This document shows positions 8,166 through 16,231 of a stretch of DNA of 51,511 bases, piece by piece; the first letter of the stretch is position 1, and each line of letters begins with the position of its first letter. A program made the translations under genes and the position numbers. Origin of the DNA: Spirochaetales bacterium. GTDB taxonomy: Bacteria > Spirochaetota > Spirochaetia > DSM-27196 > SLAA01. The notes under the pieces were generated by a model. It saw only the letters and a list, made by a program, of their open reading frames with translations, searched no databases and was not told the DNA's origin. The stretch covers positions 1 through 51,511 of the forward strand of contig SLAA01000021.1 in NCBI GenBank assembly GCA_007127105.1. Direction: 5' to 3'.

Positions 8166-9550
8166 TCGTTATCAAGTTCGGTGGGAGCTCGGTGCGCGAT
8201 GCCCATTGGATAGGGCAGGTGGTGGACATTGCGTCCGACCGCCTTGCCCAGGCGCCGGTGCTCGTCAGCTCGGCTATGGGAAAGACCACGGACCGGCTGC
8301 TCGGCATCGCTGCATCTGCGGCGGCCGGGGATCGCGCACATGCTGAGAACGAGATCTCTGGACTCGAACTGCTGCACACCGAGGCTGCAGAACAGTTAGC
8401 CTCGGGTCGTGAACACGAACGGGTCGCCGCCCGGCTTGAGACGCTCTTTGGTGAGCTCCGGAGCCTCGTCAACGGCCTTGTCCTCATAAAGGAATGTACA
8501 CCGCGTACCCAGGACGCTATTCTGGCTTTTGGAGAGCTTCTCTCGACAACCGTCATTGCGGCTGCTGCCCGTGAACGTGGTATAGACTGCCGCTTGCTCG
8601 ACAGCCGCGACTTCATTCGCACCGATGAAAACTTTACGGCGGCCGTCCCGGACTTCGCCGCAACCGACGACCTGGTCCGTCGCCTCGTACCGGCCGAATC
8701 CGGAAAGCTCCTGGTAGTGCAGGGCTTCATCGCAGCAACCGAGAAGGGTGTCACAACCACGCTTGGGCGCGGTGGTTCTGACTGGAGTGCAACCATCATT
8801 GGTGGTGCACTCGGTGCGGATGAAGTGCAGATCTGGACCGATGTCGACGGCATTATGACTGCAGACCCCCGAATTATTGATGGGGCCATGACGGTGCCCG
8901 CAATTAGTTATGAGGAGGCCGCCGAGCTTGCCTACTTCGGCGCTAAGGTGGTGCATCCCTCCACTATTCAGCCAGCCATTCGTCGCCGCATTCCCGTATG
9001 GGTGAAAAATACCGGCAATCCCGTTTCGCCGGGAACCCGAATATCGGAGCTCAGCGATAGAAAGGGCCTTGCGGCACTCGCCTCCAAGAAGGGAATAACC
9101 ATTATCACGGTTGCCAGTTCACGAATGCTACACGCACACGGTTTCATGAGCAGAATCTTCTCGGTCTTTGCCGAGCACCGAATCTCGGTAGACCTGGTCA
9201 CTACATCGGAGGTAACCATATCCACCACTGTGGAAGGTAGGCTGGACCTTGGTCCTGTCATTCAGGATCTTGAGCAGTACGGCTCGGTCTCGGTTGAGTC
9301 TGGCAAGGCAATTGTGTCACTGGTCGGCCGGAGCCTCTGGCGCACCGGCAGCTTTACTGCACGGGTGTTCTCGGCGCTCTCAAGTATATCGGTTCGAATG
9401 ATCTCTCTTGGATCCTCGGACATCAATCTCTCACTGGTGGTAAATGAGGGTGATGCGGATCTCGCCGTGCGCGCCCTCCACGACGAGTTCTTCTCGGCCA
9501 GTGCGAGCGTGGCGGCGGCCTCGGCGCTACCACCAAAGGACGCAACGTGA
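8162..9550 (+). CDS. lysC: Aspartate kinase, monofunctional
   Basis: A 462-residue kinase that phosphorylates aspartate in the first step of the aspartate family pathway. The N-terminal amino acid kinase domain shows MIVIKFGGSSVRD, GFIAATEKGVTTTLGRGGSD (substrate loop), QIWTDVDGIMTADPR and YFGAKVVHPSTIQPA. The last 150 residues or so form tandem ACT domains (GITIITVASSRMLHAHGFMSRIF; ISVRMISLGSSDINLSLVV), where end-product feedback usually acts. There is no homoserine dehydrogenase fusion. It overlaps asd by four bases at the start and the J-domain gene by four bases at the end. Confidence 0.96.
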   Translation: MIVIKFGGSSVRDAHWIGQVVDIASDRLAQAPVLVSSAMGKTTDRLLGIAASAAAGDRAHAENEISGLELLHTEAAEQLASGREHERVAARLETLFGELRSLVNGLVLIKECTPRTQDAILAFGELLSTTVIAAAARERGIDCRLLDSRDFIRTDENFTAAVPDFAATDDLVRRLVPAESGKLLVVQGFIAATEKGVTTTLGRGGSDWSATIIGGALGADEVQIWTDVDGIMTADPRIIDGAMTVPAISYEEAAELAYFGAKVVHPSTIQPAIRRRIPVWVKNTGNPVSPGTRISELSDRKGLAALASKKGITIITVASSRMLHAHGFMSRIFSVFAEHRISVDLVTTSEVTISTTVEGRLDLGPVIQDLEQYGSVSVESGKAIVSLVGRSLWRTGSFTARVFSALSSISVRMISLGSSDINLSLVVNEGDADLAVRALHDEFFSASASVAAASALPPKDAT

Positions 9551-9930
9551 TTTCGCAGCTTGAGTCGTTCATCCGGCGAGTGCTAAACGAGTACGAGAAC
9601 AGCCACAGCTACACAGGCACAACACAGGACGAGGACTATCTCAGGGCGATGGAGGAACTAGAGGCCTTCGTTCGTGGCGACCAAGTGCCACCTGCCAGCC
9701 CACACAAAGAGTCGGCACCTGCATATCTGCACGCCGACTACCAGGCGCTTGAGGTAGAGCCGGGAGCCTCCTTTACGGAGGTGGCAGCCGCCTATAAGAG
9801 ACTGGCGCATCGCTACCATCCGGATCGCTGGTCCTCGGTCTCGGAGGAGAAGCTGCGCATAGCAACAGAGATATTCACGCGGATATCCTCGTCGTTTAGC
9901 AGGATCAAGGACTACGAAACTCGCCGTTAA
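9547..9930 (+). CDS. Small J-domain (DnaJ-like) protein
   Basis: A 127-residue protein whose C-terminal half (about 62-127) is a J domain: DYQALEVEPGASFTEVAAAYKRLAHRYHPDRW, with the HPD tripeptide that stimulates DnaK ATPase. It has no Gly/Phe, zinc-finger or substrate-binding region, so it is a type III J protein. The first 60 residues are acidic and unassigned. The GTG start overlaps the lysC stop by four bases, implying coupled translation. Its stop codon overlaps the stop of the response regulator gene on the other strand. A link between this J protein and amino acid synthesis is not established. Confidence 0.85.
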   Translation: MISQLESFIRRVLNEYENSHSYTGTTQDEDYLRAMEELEAFVRGDQVPPASPHKESAPAYLHADYQALEVEPGASFTEVAAAYKRLAHRYHPDRWSSVSEEKLRIATEIFTRISSSFSRIKDYETRR

Positions 9931-11330
9931 GTATCACTCTCACTCGCCTCGGACATCTCCGCCTCGGACACCTCGGACACCTCGTTCTCAACTCCGTATT
10001 CGCTCAGTTTCCGATGTAGTGTCTTGCGTCCAATACCCAGGACGCCAGCGGTCTTGCTCTTGTTGCCATTGTTTGCGCTGAGAGTGCTACGAATGATTTC
10101 GTGCTCGGCCTCGGCTAGGCTTGACCCGACTGCGATGCGAATGAAGTCGTTGTCCGAGTCTTGCATGACTCCAGGCGGCAGATCATCCGGTTGAATGATA
10201 TTCCCCTTACACATCACAACAGCACTTTCAATGGTGTTACGCAACTCACGGATATTTCCGGGCCAGGAGTAGTTATACAGCATAGAGCGCGCCTTGGAAT
10301 CTATTCCTTCTACCGGCTTGCCGTTCTCAGCAGCAAACTCTTTAATAAAGGCTGCCGCCAAGAGCGGAATGTCTTCCTTGCGCTCTCGCAAGGGGGGAAT
10401 GTGAATATTGACTACATTCAGCCTGTAGTACAGATCCTCGCGGAATCGTCCATTCTCAATCTCAACCTTGAGATCCTTGTTGGTGGCGGTAACGACACGG
10501 GCGTCGACCATAATTGTCTCCTCACCTCCAACGCGTTCAAACCGCTTCTCCTGCAGAACTCGCAGTATCTTCACCTGCACGTTAGGATTGATTTCCCCGA
10601 TCTCGTCCAGGAAGATGGTGCCCATGTGGGCCAGCTCAAAGCGGCCCCTCTTGCGTGAGACCGCACCGGTGAAGGAACCTTTCTCATGGCCAAACAACTC
10701 ACTTTCGAGCAGGCTTTCAGACAAGGCGGCACAATGCACCTTCACTAACGGCTTCTCTTTACGACCCGACAGATTGTGAATGGCATCGGCAATGAGTTCC
10801 TTGCCCACACCACTTTCACCGGTGATCAGTACCGAAGCCTTTGTAGGCGCCACCTGGTTCACCACCTCAAAAACCTGTTTCAGCTCGGTACTCTTTCCAA
10901 TAATGTTGGAGAAGTTTCTGTGTTTGCTCAGCTCGTCCTGGAGAGCCCGGTGTTGTAAGACTAGTTCCCTGGTCGACAGAGCTCGACGTACCAGCAAGGA
11001 TAGTCGATCCAGGTTGACTGGCTTCGTGAGGAAGTCAAAAGCACCATCCCGCATGGCCTGGACAGCGGTCTCAATGGTTCCATGGCCGGTGAGAATGATC
11101 ACCTGTACGGTGGGATAGGAGTCCACAACCCGCTTGAGGAGCTCCTCGCCAGAAAGGCGCGGCATCCGAAGGTCGGTGATAATGAGATCTATTTCCTCGT
11201 TCTCAATGGTCTCCCATGCCTCCTGACCGTCAGCGGCCAGCAAGATGTTGTGCCCATCGAGTTCCAGCGCCTTTCCAAGTCCTTCGCGGATGTTCTTTTC
11301 ATCATCAACCACGAGAACATTAAACTTCAT
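9927..11330 (-). CDS. Sigma54-dependent response regulator (NtrC/AtoC/Rrp2-like)
   Basis: A 467-residue regulator. The receiver domain (1-120) has the acidic pair DD at 9-10, phosphoacceptor D53 in DLIITDLRMP, and the conserved T and K (ILTGHG; LTKPV). The AAA+ domain (about 140-380) has Walker A TGESGVGKE, the loop ESELFGHEKGSFTGA, Walker B GTIFLDEIGE, and an arginine-rich LRERKEDIP. A Fis-type helix-turn-helix is at about 415-447 (NKSKTAGVLGIGRKTLHRKL). The sigma54-contact loop reads GSFTGA rather than the common GAFTGA. The last 20 residues are a low-complexity acidic tail. It is coupled to the histidine kinase by an ATGA overlap, so the pair is very likely cognate. Confidence 0.95.
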   Translation of the reverse strand: MKFNVLVVDDEKNIREGLGKALELDGHNILLAADGQEAWETIENEEIDLIITDLRMPRLSGEELLKRVVDSYPTVQVIILTGHGTIETAVQAMRDGAFDFLTKPVNLDRLSLLVRRALSTRELVLQHRALQDELSKHRNFSNIIGKSTELKQVFEVVNQVAPTKASVLITGESGVGKELIADAIHNLSGRKEKPLVKVHCAALSESLLESELFGHEKGSFTGAVSRKRGRFELAHMGTIFLDEIGEINPNVQVKILRVLQEKRFERVGGEETIMVDARVVTATNKDLKVEIENGRFREDLYYRLNVVNIHIPPLRERKEDIPLLAAAFIKEFAAENGKPVEGIDSKARSMLYNYSWPGNIRELRNTIESAVVMCKGNIIQPDDLPPGVMQDSDNDFIRIAVGSSLAEAEHEIIRSTLSANNGNKSKTAGVLGIGRKTLHRKLSEYGVENEVSEVSEAEMSEASESDT

Positions 11331-12499
11331 GCGTCCGCCTCTTCATGCCAATCTAGGAGGTGCTGTTCTTTCTGTGGCACACGGAAAGTTATCGTGAAGG
11401 TTGTGCCCTTTCCTTCTTGTGATACCACCGAGATCTCAGCATTATGCTCCCGCAACACCTTATATACCAGAGTTAATCCAATACCGGAACCAAAATCCTT
11501 GGTAGTGAAGTACGGTTCAAAAATCTTCTCAAGCACCTGATCAGACATCCCTACTCCGTTATCAATGACACGCAGCACTACCTCATCGCCTCGCAAGCGG
11601 GTGTCCAACCTCAGCGTCCCACCTTCCGGCATGGCCGAAATAGCGTTCTTCACAATGTTGAGCAAGGCATGCTTGAGGTACTTATCATCCAGAAGCAACT
11701 CGGGCAACTCACCGGCGAGATCTGTTTCAATTGAGATTCCGGCTTCCTCGAGCTCAACATCGACGAAATCCAGGAGTTCCTGCAAAAGACGGTTAAGATC
11801 GCCGTACTCCAGGGTCACGTCCATTGGACGCACAGCAAAGAGGAAGTCTACGACAATCTTGTTGAGTCGTTCAATTTCTTCGTTAATTACATGCAGGTTA
11901 CCCTGCACCGAGGCGCTCTCGCGAATGCCCTCGGCCGCGAGGGCTCGCTGTATCAGTTGAATGTGTATGCCTATTGATCCCAACGGATTCTTGATCTCAT
12001 GAGCAACTCCGGCGGCCAGTGTTGTAAGGGATGCCAGGCTTTCAGCACGACGCAGCCGCGCTTCACGGTTCCGCTTCTCCGAGATATCCTCGACCCGCAG
12101 AATATTCCCCTGCACGGTACCATTACGAACTAATGGCATGACGCTACAGGAGAGAATGCGGGTAAGCCCGCCAGCATCTATAGCAAACTCCTGGTCCATA
12201 ATGGATTCCTGTTCCAGTAGCGTCCGCTCCACGAAGACCGCAATATGCGGGTCGGCAATCAGCTCCCAGATGAACCCCTCGCCCGGGTCGGCCAAGTTTA
12301 GGGGAAGCAGCCGTTCCACCGGCTTGTTGTGAAGTACCAACCGATGATTCTCATCCGCAACCAGCACACCGTCATTCATGGAGTTCAGCACCAGTTCAAG
12401 GCGTTCATTCTCCACAGCGATATCGTAGATGAGTTGATGTATTCGCTCTCTGTCGAGTTTCTCGAGCTTATTAAGAGCTCGCTGAATGAACTTTCGCAC
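11327..12499 (-). CDS. Cytoplasmic PAS-histidine kinase (NtrB/Hk2-like)
   Basis: A 390-residue kinase with no membrane segment. A short coiled start (1-35) leads into a PAS domain (about 35-140, NSMNDGVLVADENHRLVLHN). The H-box follows with H167 in AAGVAHEIKNPLGSI, and then the ATPase domain with N-box HALLNIVKNAISAMPEGG, G1 VIDNGVGM, F-box IFEPYFTTK and G2 GSGIGLTLV. It should autophosphorylate on H167 and pass the phosphate to the regulator immediately downstream. Start is GTG, with AAAGGAT nine bases upstream inside the end of holB. The soluble PAS kinase plus sigma54 regulator resembles Borrelia Hk2-Rrp2, but the signal is unknown. Confidence 0.94.
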   Translation of the reverse strand: MRKFIQRALNKLEKLDRERIHQLIYDIAVENERLELVLNSMNDGVLVADENHRLVLHNKPVERLLPLNLADPGEGFIWELIADPHIAVFVERTLLEQESIMDQEFAIDAGGLTRILSCSVMPLVRNGTVQGNILRVEDISEKRNREARLRRAESLASLTTLAAGVAHEIKNPLGSIGIHIQLIQRALAAEGIRESASVQGNLHVINEEIERLNKIVVDFLFAVRPMDVTLEYGDLNRLLQELLDFVDVELEEAGISIETDLAGELPELLLDDKYLKHALLNIVKNAISAMPEGGTLRLDTRLRGDEVVLRVIDNGVGMSDQVLEKIFEPYFTTKDFGSGIGLTLVYKVLREHNAEISVVSQEGKGTTFTITFRVPQKEQHLLDWHEEADA

Positions 12500-12506
12500 G
12501 CAATGA

Positions 12507-13703
12507 CTATCCTTTCATCTTGAAGTAGAGGCTTTCAAGAACCTGTATCGTGGGTACTCGATACTGTTCAATGTACTCACGATGAGCCTCAATCGTCTTT
12601 GTCCATTGTTCAAGTTTGGATAGTTCTATCTGCACAGATGAGTCCCGAAAGATGCCGCGCAACCGATTCGTCAAGCTTTCAAGAAAACGACGCGCCCACT
12701 CCACTCCGCCAGCCGTTTTCAGGTGCTTGTCAACACGGTCAAGAACCGTTCGCACATCATCCTGCGAGTTTCCGAGCACTAACTCAAGGAACTCCTCGGT
12801 CAAGTTGCCCAGCGGCACCTCACCTGCAAAGCCTGTCCGCACGAAGTACTCAGATAGGCTAGAACTCTGTGTCGAGTCGTCGCGAAAAATGCGCCGCAAC
12901 ACCTCAGTTGCCTGTTCCGGTTCCCGCTCATTGAAGTGGTATGGCCGTACCCGAGAAAGGATGGTAGGCATGAGCGCGCGCTTATGTGAGCTCAGGAGGA
13001 TGAAGTACGAGTTCTTGGGAGGTTCCTCCAGTATCTTCAGCAGTGCATTGCGGGAGCTCTCCTGCATGCGATCTGCATTCTCAAACATGACAACCTTTGG
13101 CTCCTCTCCCGCCGTCATACGTGACCAGGAAGACACTCGCCGCACAACATCGACTGGAATATTGTCGGTCGGAAGTAGCTCACACAGCTTCTTGGCCGAG
13201 TCTCGGATACCACTACAGAGCTTCTCAAGCGCAGCCTCAGCTGGTAGCTCAGAGCCCGGAGAGATTTCATCCAATGCGTCGGAGATCTTGGTGAGAGGTG
13301 CCACAGCTTTCCCAAGACGAGGCTCATCGCCTTCCCAGAGAAAATCGTCAAAGCGTCGCGCCAGCTTGCGAACCGCACGTTGATACAGATAGACCGCAGC
13401 ATCGTTGCGGGCACGAAGCAGCACAGACTCCGCTACCACAATTTCCTGCATGAAGTACCGATCACCTATGAGAATCGTCCGAGGTTCCAATAGCAACCGG
13501 TGCGCATTGCAGGAAGAACACCGACAAGACCAAGGTGCTGACTCAGTACGACAACCAAGTGTCCGAGCAAGCTCAAGTGCAGCCGACAGCTTACCGCTGA
13601 ACTCTGGGCCTTCGAACAGCAGCGCTGCGGGGAGGCTCTTGAGTTTGAGGTCCTCGGTGAGTTGCTTTACTACGTGCTCTTGCGAAAGAATATTTTCAAA
13701 CAT
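12507..13703 (-). CDS. holB: DNA polymerase III delta' subunit (clamp loader)
   Basis: A 398-residue AAA+ clamp-loader subunit. It opens MFENILSQEHVVKQLTEDLK with the P-loop form LLFEGPEFSGKLSAALELA, then four cysteines in CRTESAPWSCRCSSC for the small zinc module. Later signatures are VVMFENADRMQESSRNALLKILEEPPKNSYFILLSSH and ILSRVRPYHF. The usual SRC sensor motif reads SRV, so the Cys is replaced, which is common in delta' proteins that do not hydrolyse ATP. The segment from about residue 90 to 180 is longer than in typical relatives and unassigned. It overlaps cvpA by eight bases at its start, and its stop region holds the ribosome site of the kinase gene. Confidence 0.88.
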   Translation of the reverse strand: MFENILSQEHVVKQLTEDLKLKSLPAALLFEGPEFSGKLSAALELARTLGCRTESAPWSCRCSSCNAHRLLLEPRTILIGDRYFMQEIVVAESVLLRARNDAAVYLYQRAVRKLARRFDDFLWEGDEPRLGKAVAPLTKISDALDEISPGSELPAEAALEKLCSGIRDSAKKLCELLPTDNIPVDVVRRVSSWSRMTAGEEPKVVMFENADRMQESSRNALLKILEEPPKNSYFILLSSHKRALMPTILSRVRPYHFNEREPEQATEVLRRIFRDDSTQSSSLSEYFVRTGFAGEVPLGNLTEEFLELVLGNSQDDVRTVLDRVDKHLKTAGGVEWARRFLESLTNRLRGIFRDSSVQIELSKLEQWTKTIEAHREYIEQYRVPTIQVLESLYFKMKG

Positions 13704-14184
13704 TTCCGGCCGTCAAATTAAGGAATTGTGCCGCAAAGGGCAAGAGAGGCAGAAGAGTGTGCGCAAAGACGCTTTCGGCAATGAGAAGCTCAGGGCGCAC
13801 AATAGGCTGCACCTGAATAAGAAGCAGCAGAATGAAGACCAGCAGGAGGCCCTCCACCACTCCCAGAAAAAAGCCCGCTGCATGATCAAGGCTGTCCAGG
13901 TGTATTCGCTCTATAAGCCTGTTGAGAGCGTTCTCGAAGATCTTAACCACAAGGTAAATGACCAGGAACAGAGCCAGGAACGCAATGACCTGAGTCCAAA
14001 CCGACTCTCCAAAGTTCTGTTCCACATGCTCCGCCAAGACTCCAGAGAACAACACCGCGCCTCCTATTCCCAAGAACAAGGCGGCAACCGACATGATCTC
14101 CTTCACAAAGCCACGAATTCCGGCACGAATCGTGGTAAACACCACCATGATGAGAAACACAATATCAACCGGTGCCAGTTCCAT
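13696..14184 (-). CDS. CvpA family membrane protein
   Basis: A 162-residue inner-membrane protein with four hydrophobic segments, at about residues 5-25, 28-50, 62-85 and 100-125. The N-terminus APVDIVFLIMVVFTTIRAGIRGFVKEIMS is the CvpA family hallmark (short helix, then RGFxKE). Relatives are tied to colicin V export in E. coli and, more broadly, to envelope integrity. The gene lies six bases after murG, whose end carries its GAGAGG ribosome site, and overlaps holB by eight bases. Confidence 0.85.
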   Translation of the reverse strand: MELAPVDIVFLIMVVFTTIRAGIRGFVKEIMSVAALFLGIGGAVLFSGVLAEHVEQNFGESVWTQVIAFLALFLVIYLVVKIFENALNRLIERIHLDSLDHAAGFFLGVVEGLLLVFILLLLIQVQPIVRPELLIAESVFAHTLLPLLPFAAQFLNLTAGNV

Positions 14185-14190
14185 GGGTCT

Positions 14191-15339
14191 CTACCTCTCG
14201 CCATCGGCCGCAAGTGTACCGTATATCTGGCAACTAATCATATATGCAATGAGGTCCGCGGAATCCGGGCCCGCAAAGGTACGCGCAGCGGCGCTCATGC
14301 GCTGCAGCTGCTCGGGATCATCGAGCACTCTCCAAATCTCAGCCACAAGGGTTTCGACCGTGGTTTTTCCACTTGGAAGGATCCTGGCGGCGCCACTATC
14401 AGCGTATAACTCGGCATTTCGAATCTGGTCACCACGGGAGCCCTGAAGCCCGAGAGGAATCAGTAGCGCCGGTGTTCCGGTGACGGCCAACTCCCAGACC
14501 GTGCCAGCGCCCGCCCGACATACGACCAGGTCGGCGGCTGCAAGAATGTCAGGATACTCGGAGGAAAAGAACGGCGCTGCGTAGTAGCTTGGAGCAGATT
14601 GCTCTGAAGCATCCTCGGAATGTGATTCGGGCTTGTCCAGGCGGCCGCCCTGCCTACCAGTCTGATGAACCACACAGCACCGTTCTCGTAAGCGCGACAA
14701 AGCTCCACTCACCAGATCGTTAATCTCGGTCGCTCCGAGACTTCCGCCAAGAAAGAGCAACACCGGACGCTCGTCGGCACCAAGCCCCAGAAACTGACGG
14801 CCACGACTGGCATCACCGGCCGATATCGCCTTGCGAACCGGGTTCCCGGTCACCAGAACCTTGGCCTTGAGACCAGGCGCAAAGTAGTCCTTGCTCTTCT
14901 CGTACGCAACCAGGACTCTGTCGACCATACGACTGTTGAGCTTGGTTGCCAATCCAGGGTCGAGATCTGAATCGTGGGTATAACAGGGTATGCCTAGAAC
15001 GCGGGCTGCGGCAACAACCGGCACAGTCACATATCCGCCCTTAGAAAAAACCAACGCAGGAGAAATCTTTCTAAGTCGATAGAGTGCCATAAGAAACCCG
15101 GCAGGCACACGGAAGGCATCAAGAAAGGTGTGGAGCGAGAAATAGCGCCTGAGTTTGCCAGCCGGAACAGCATAAAAGGGTATATTCCAGGACTCGGCAA
15201 TCTCACGCTCAACACCACGAGCTGAACCGATCCAGCATACATCGGTAATGCCGTAGTCGCGCAAGGCTTCTATAACGGCCAGTCCAGGAAAAACATGTCC
15301 TCCCGTTCCGCCGCCGGTAATGGCTACCACGTGTCCCAT
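14191..15339 (-). CDS. murG: MurG, lipid II-forming GlcNAc transferase
   Basis: A 382-residue peripheral membrane glycosyltransferase that adds GlcNAc to lipid I to make lipid II. The GT-B fold shows the Gly-rich loop ITGGGTGGHVFPGLAV at 7-22, FSKGGYVTVPVVAAA, HDSDLDPGLAT, VTGNPVRKAI, LLFLGGSLGATEIN, and the UDP-binding RAGAGTVWELAVTGTPALLIP. A His-Glu-Gln pattern in the acceptor loop (HEQN in many species) reads HDSD here. AAGGGGA precedes the ATG. It is the first gene of the minus-strand run murG-cvpA-holB-kinase-regulator; no other mur genes are in view. Confidence 0.95.
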   Translation of the reverse strand: MGHVVAITGGGTGGHVFPGLAVIEALRDYGITDVCWIGSARGVEREIAESWNIPFYAVPAGKLRRYFSLHTFLDAFRVPAGFLMALYRLRKISPALVFSKGGYVTVPVVAAARVLGIPCYTHDSDLDPGLATKLNSRMVDRVLVAYEKSKDYFAPGLKAKVLVTGNPVRKAISAGDASRGRQFLGLGADERPVLLFLGGSLGATEINDLVSGALSRLRERCCVVHQTGRQGGRLDKPESHSEDASEQSAPSYYAAPFFSSEYPDILAAADLVVCRAGAGTVWELAVTGTPALLIPLGLQGSRGDQIRNAELYADSGAARILPSGKTTVETLVAEIWRVLDDPEQLQRMSAAARTFAGPDSADLIAYMISCQIYGTLAADGER

Positions 15340-15347
15340 TTGTCCCC

Positions 15348-15377
15348 TTGCGCATGCTTTCGTTGAATAGGTATACT
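15348..15377 (+). promoter_or_regulatory. Promoter giving a nearly leaderless transcript
   Basis: TTGCGC (15348-15353) and TATACT (15372-15377) are 18 bases apart. The ATG of the exported protein at 15388 is only 11 bases after the -10 box, so the predicted leader is about 3-4 bases and no Shine-Dalgarno can fit. Confidence 0.55.
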
Positions 15378-15387
15378 CAAATGTATC

Positions 15388-16212
15388 ATGAGCACCTTCC
15401 TTTATGCAATCTTCCTCAGCTTACTGCTCACTGGACAGGTATTCGGGACGCCTCCTATACTCCAGGCAGAGCAAGCTCACAGCGCAACACGGTCCCTGTT
15501 TCCCAAGCTTGACCCCAGCGATATCGAAAGTCTACTCCAAGGCGAAGCCCTTAATTACAAGTACGGACGAAGCGTCACCTCGCATCTGGCCCCTGCGGTC
15601 GCAGCCACTGAGCGCATAGTTCGCACTACCGCCGCAGTGTCGCCCAGCTTTGGGCTTGAAGCGCTCTACTTTCATCCAAATACCCAGGCGCACACGCTTG
15701 CACCACAACGTCTCTACAATCTTACCCGCGCAATAAGCACAATGGAAGGTCTGGAGTACACCGTAGAGAACAGCAATACCCGCAAAATTCTGTATAAAGA
15801 GGCTTATGCCATAAACAATCCAGAGTCCGCTCGTCGGATTCCCGATCCGGTGGTACAGAGTATCCCCAAAGAAGCGTCGCTCTTTGCTCTCCAGGACGAC
15901 GACGGATTTGGACGGAACATGTATAAGGTCAATCACTTCTACGACTCAGGCGTTATTCATATTGAGATGACAAACCTCACAACTATTCGCATGGGGTTTA
16001 TCCCGGTGATTCGTCCGGATCATTTCATTCTGCAGTTCGTAGTACTCCCTACCGAGAACGGAATGTACTTCTACGCCAACGGTGCCATGCGAGCGCCCGC
16101 AATCATGTCCGGCTTTGGAGGACTCGCACAGGAGGGCCTACGCGTCCGTATCGACGCCTTGTTCGACTGGTTTGTCCAGGAGTTAGAAAACGCAATCGCC
16201 GAGGACTTGTAA
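15388..16212 (+). CDS. Exported protein of unknown function
   Basis: A 274-residue protein with a signal peptide: a hydrophobic core at residues 4-20 (FLYAIFLSLLLTGQVFG) and a likely cut soon after, before TPPILQAEQ. The n-region has no Lys or Arg, which is unusual. The mature part is soluble with no further membrane segment. Recognisable stretches are LTRAISTMEGLEYTVENS and IRMGFIPVIRPDHFILQFVVLP. I cannot assign a family with confidence; it looks like a conserved periplasmic protein of spirochaetes. It is transcribed away from murG and meets the DUF445 gene end-on, 19 bases apart, with no clear terminator between. Confidence 0.8.
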   Translation: MSTFLYAIFLSLLLTGQVFGTPPILQAEQAHSATRSLFPKLDPSDIESLLQGEALNYKYGRSVTSHLAPAVAATERIVRTTAAVSPSFGLEALYFHPNTQAHTLAPQRLYNLTRAISTMEGLEYTVENSNTRKILYKEAYAINNPESARRIPDPVVQSIPKEASLFALQDDDGFGRNMYKVNHFYDSGVIHIEMTNLTTIRMGFIPVIRPDHFILQFVVLPTENGMYFYANGAMRAPAIMSGFGGLAQEGLRVRIDALFDWFVQELENAIAEDL

Positions 16213-16231
16213 CTCCTTTCCTACCCACCCC

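Noticed and set aside
8140-8889. Minus-strand frame of 249 residues
   Set aside because: Antisense to the aspartate kinase catalytic domain; low-complexity Ser/Arg composition typical of shadows.
12507-13703. HolB as a broken gene because the SRC motif reads SRV
   Set aside because: Length, P-loop, zinc Cys and the rest of the motifs are intact; the change is compatible with a working delta' subunit.
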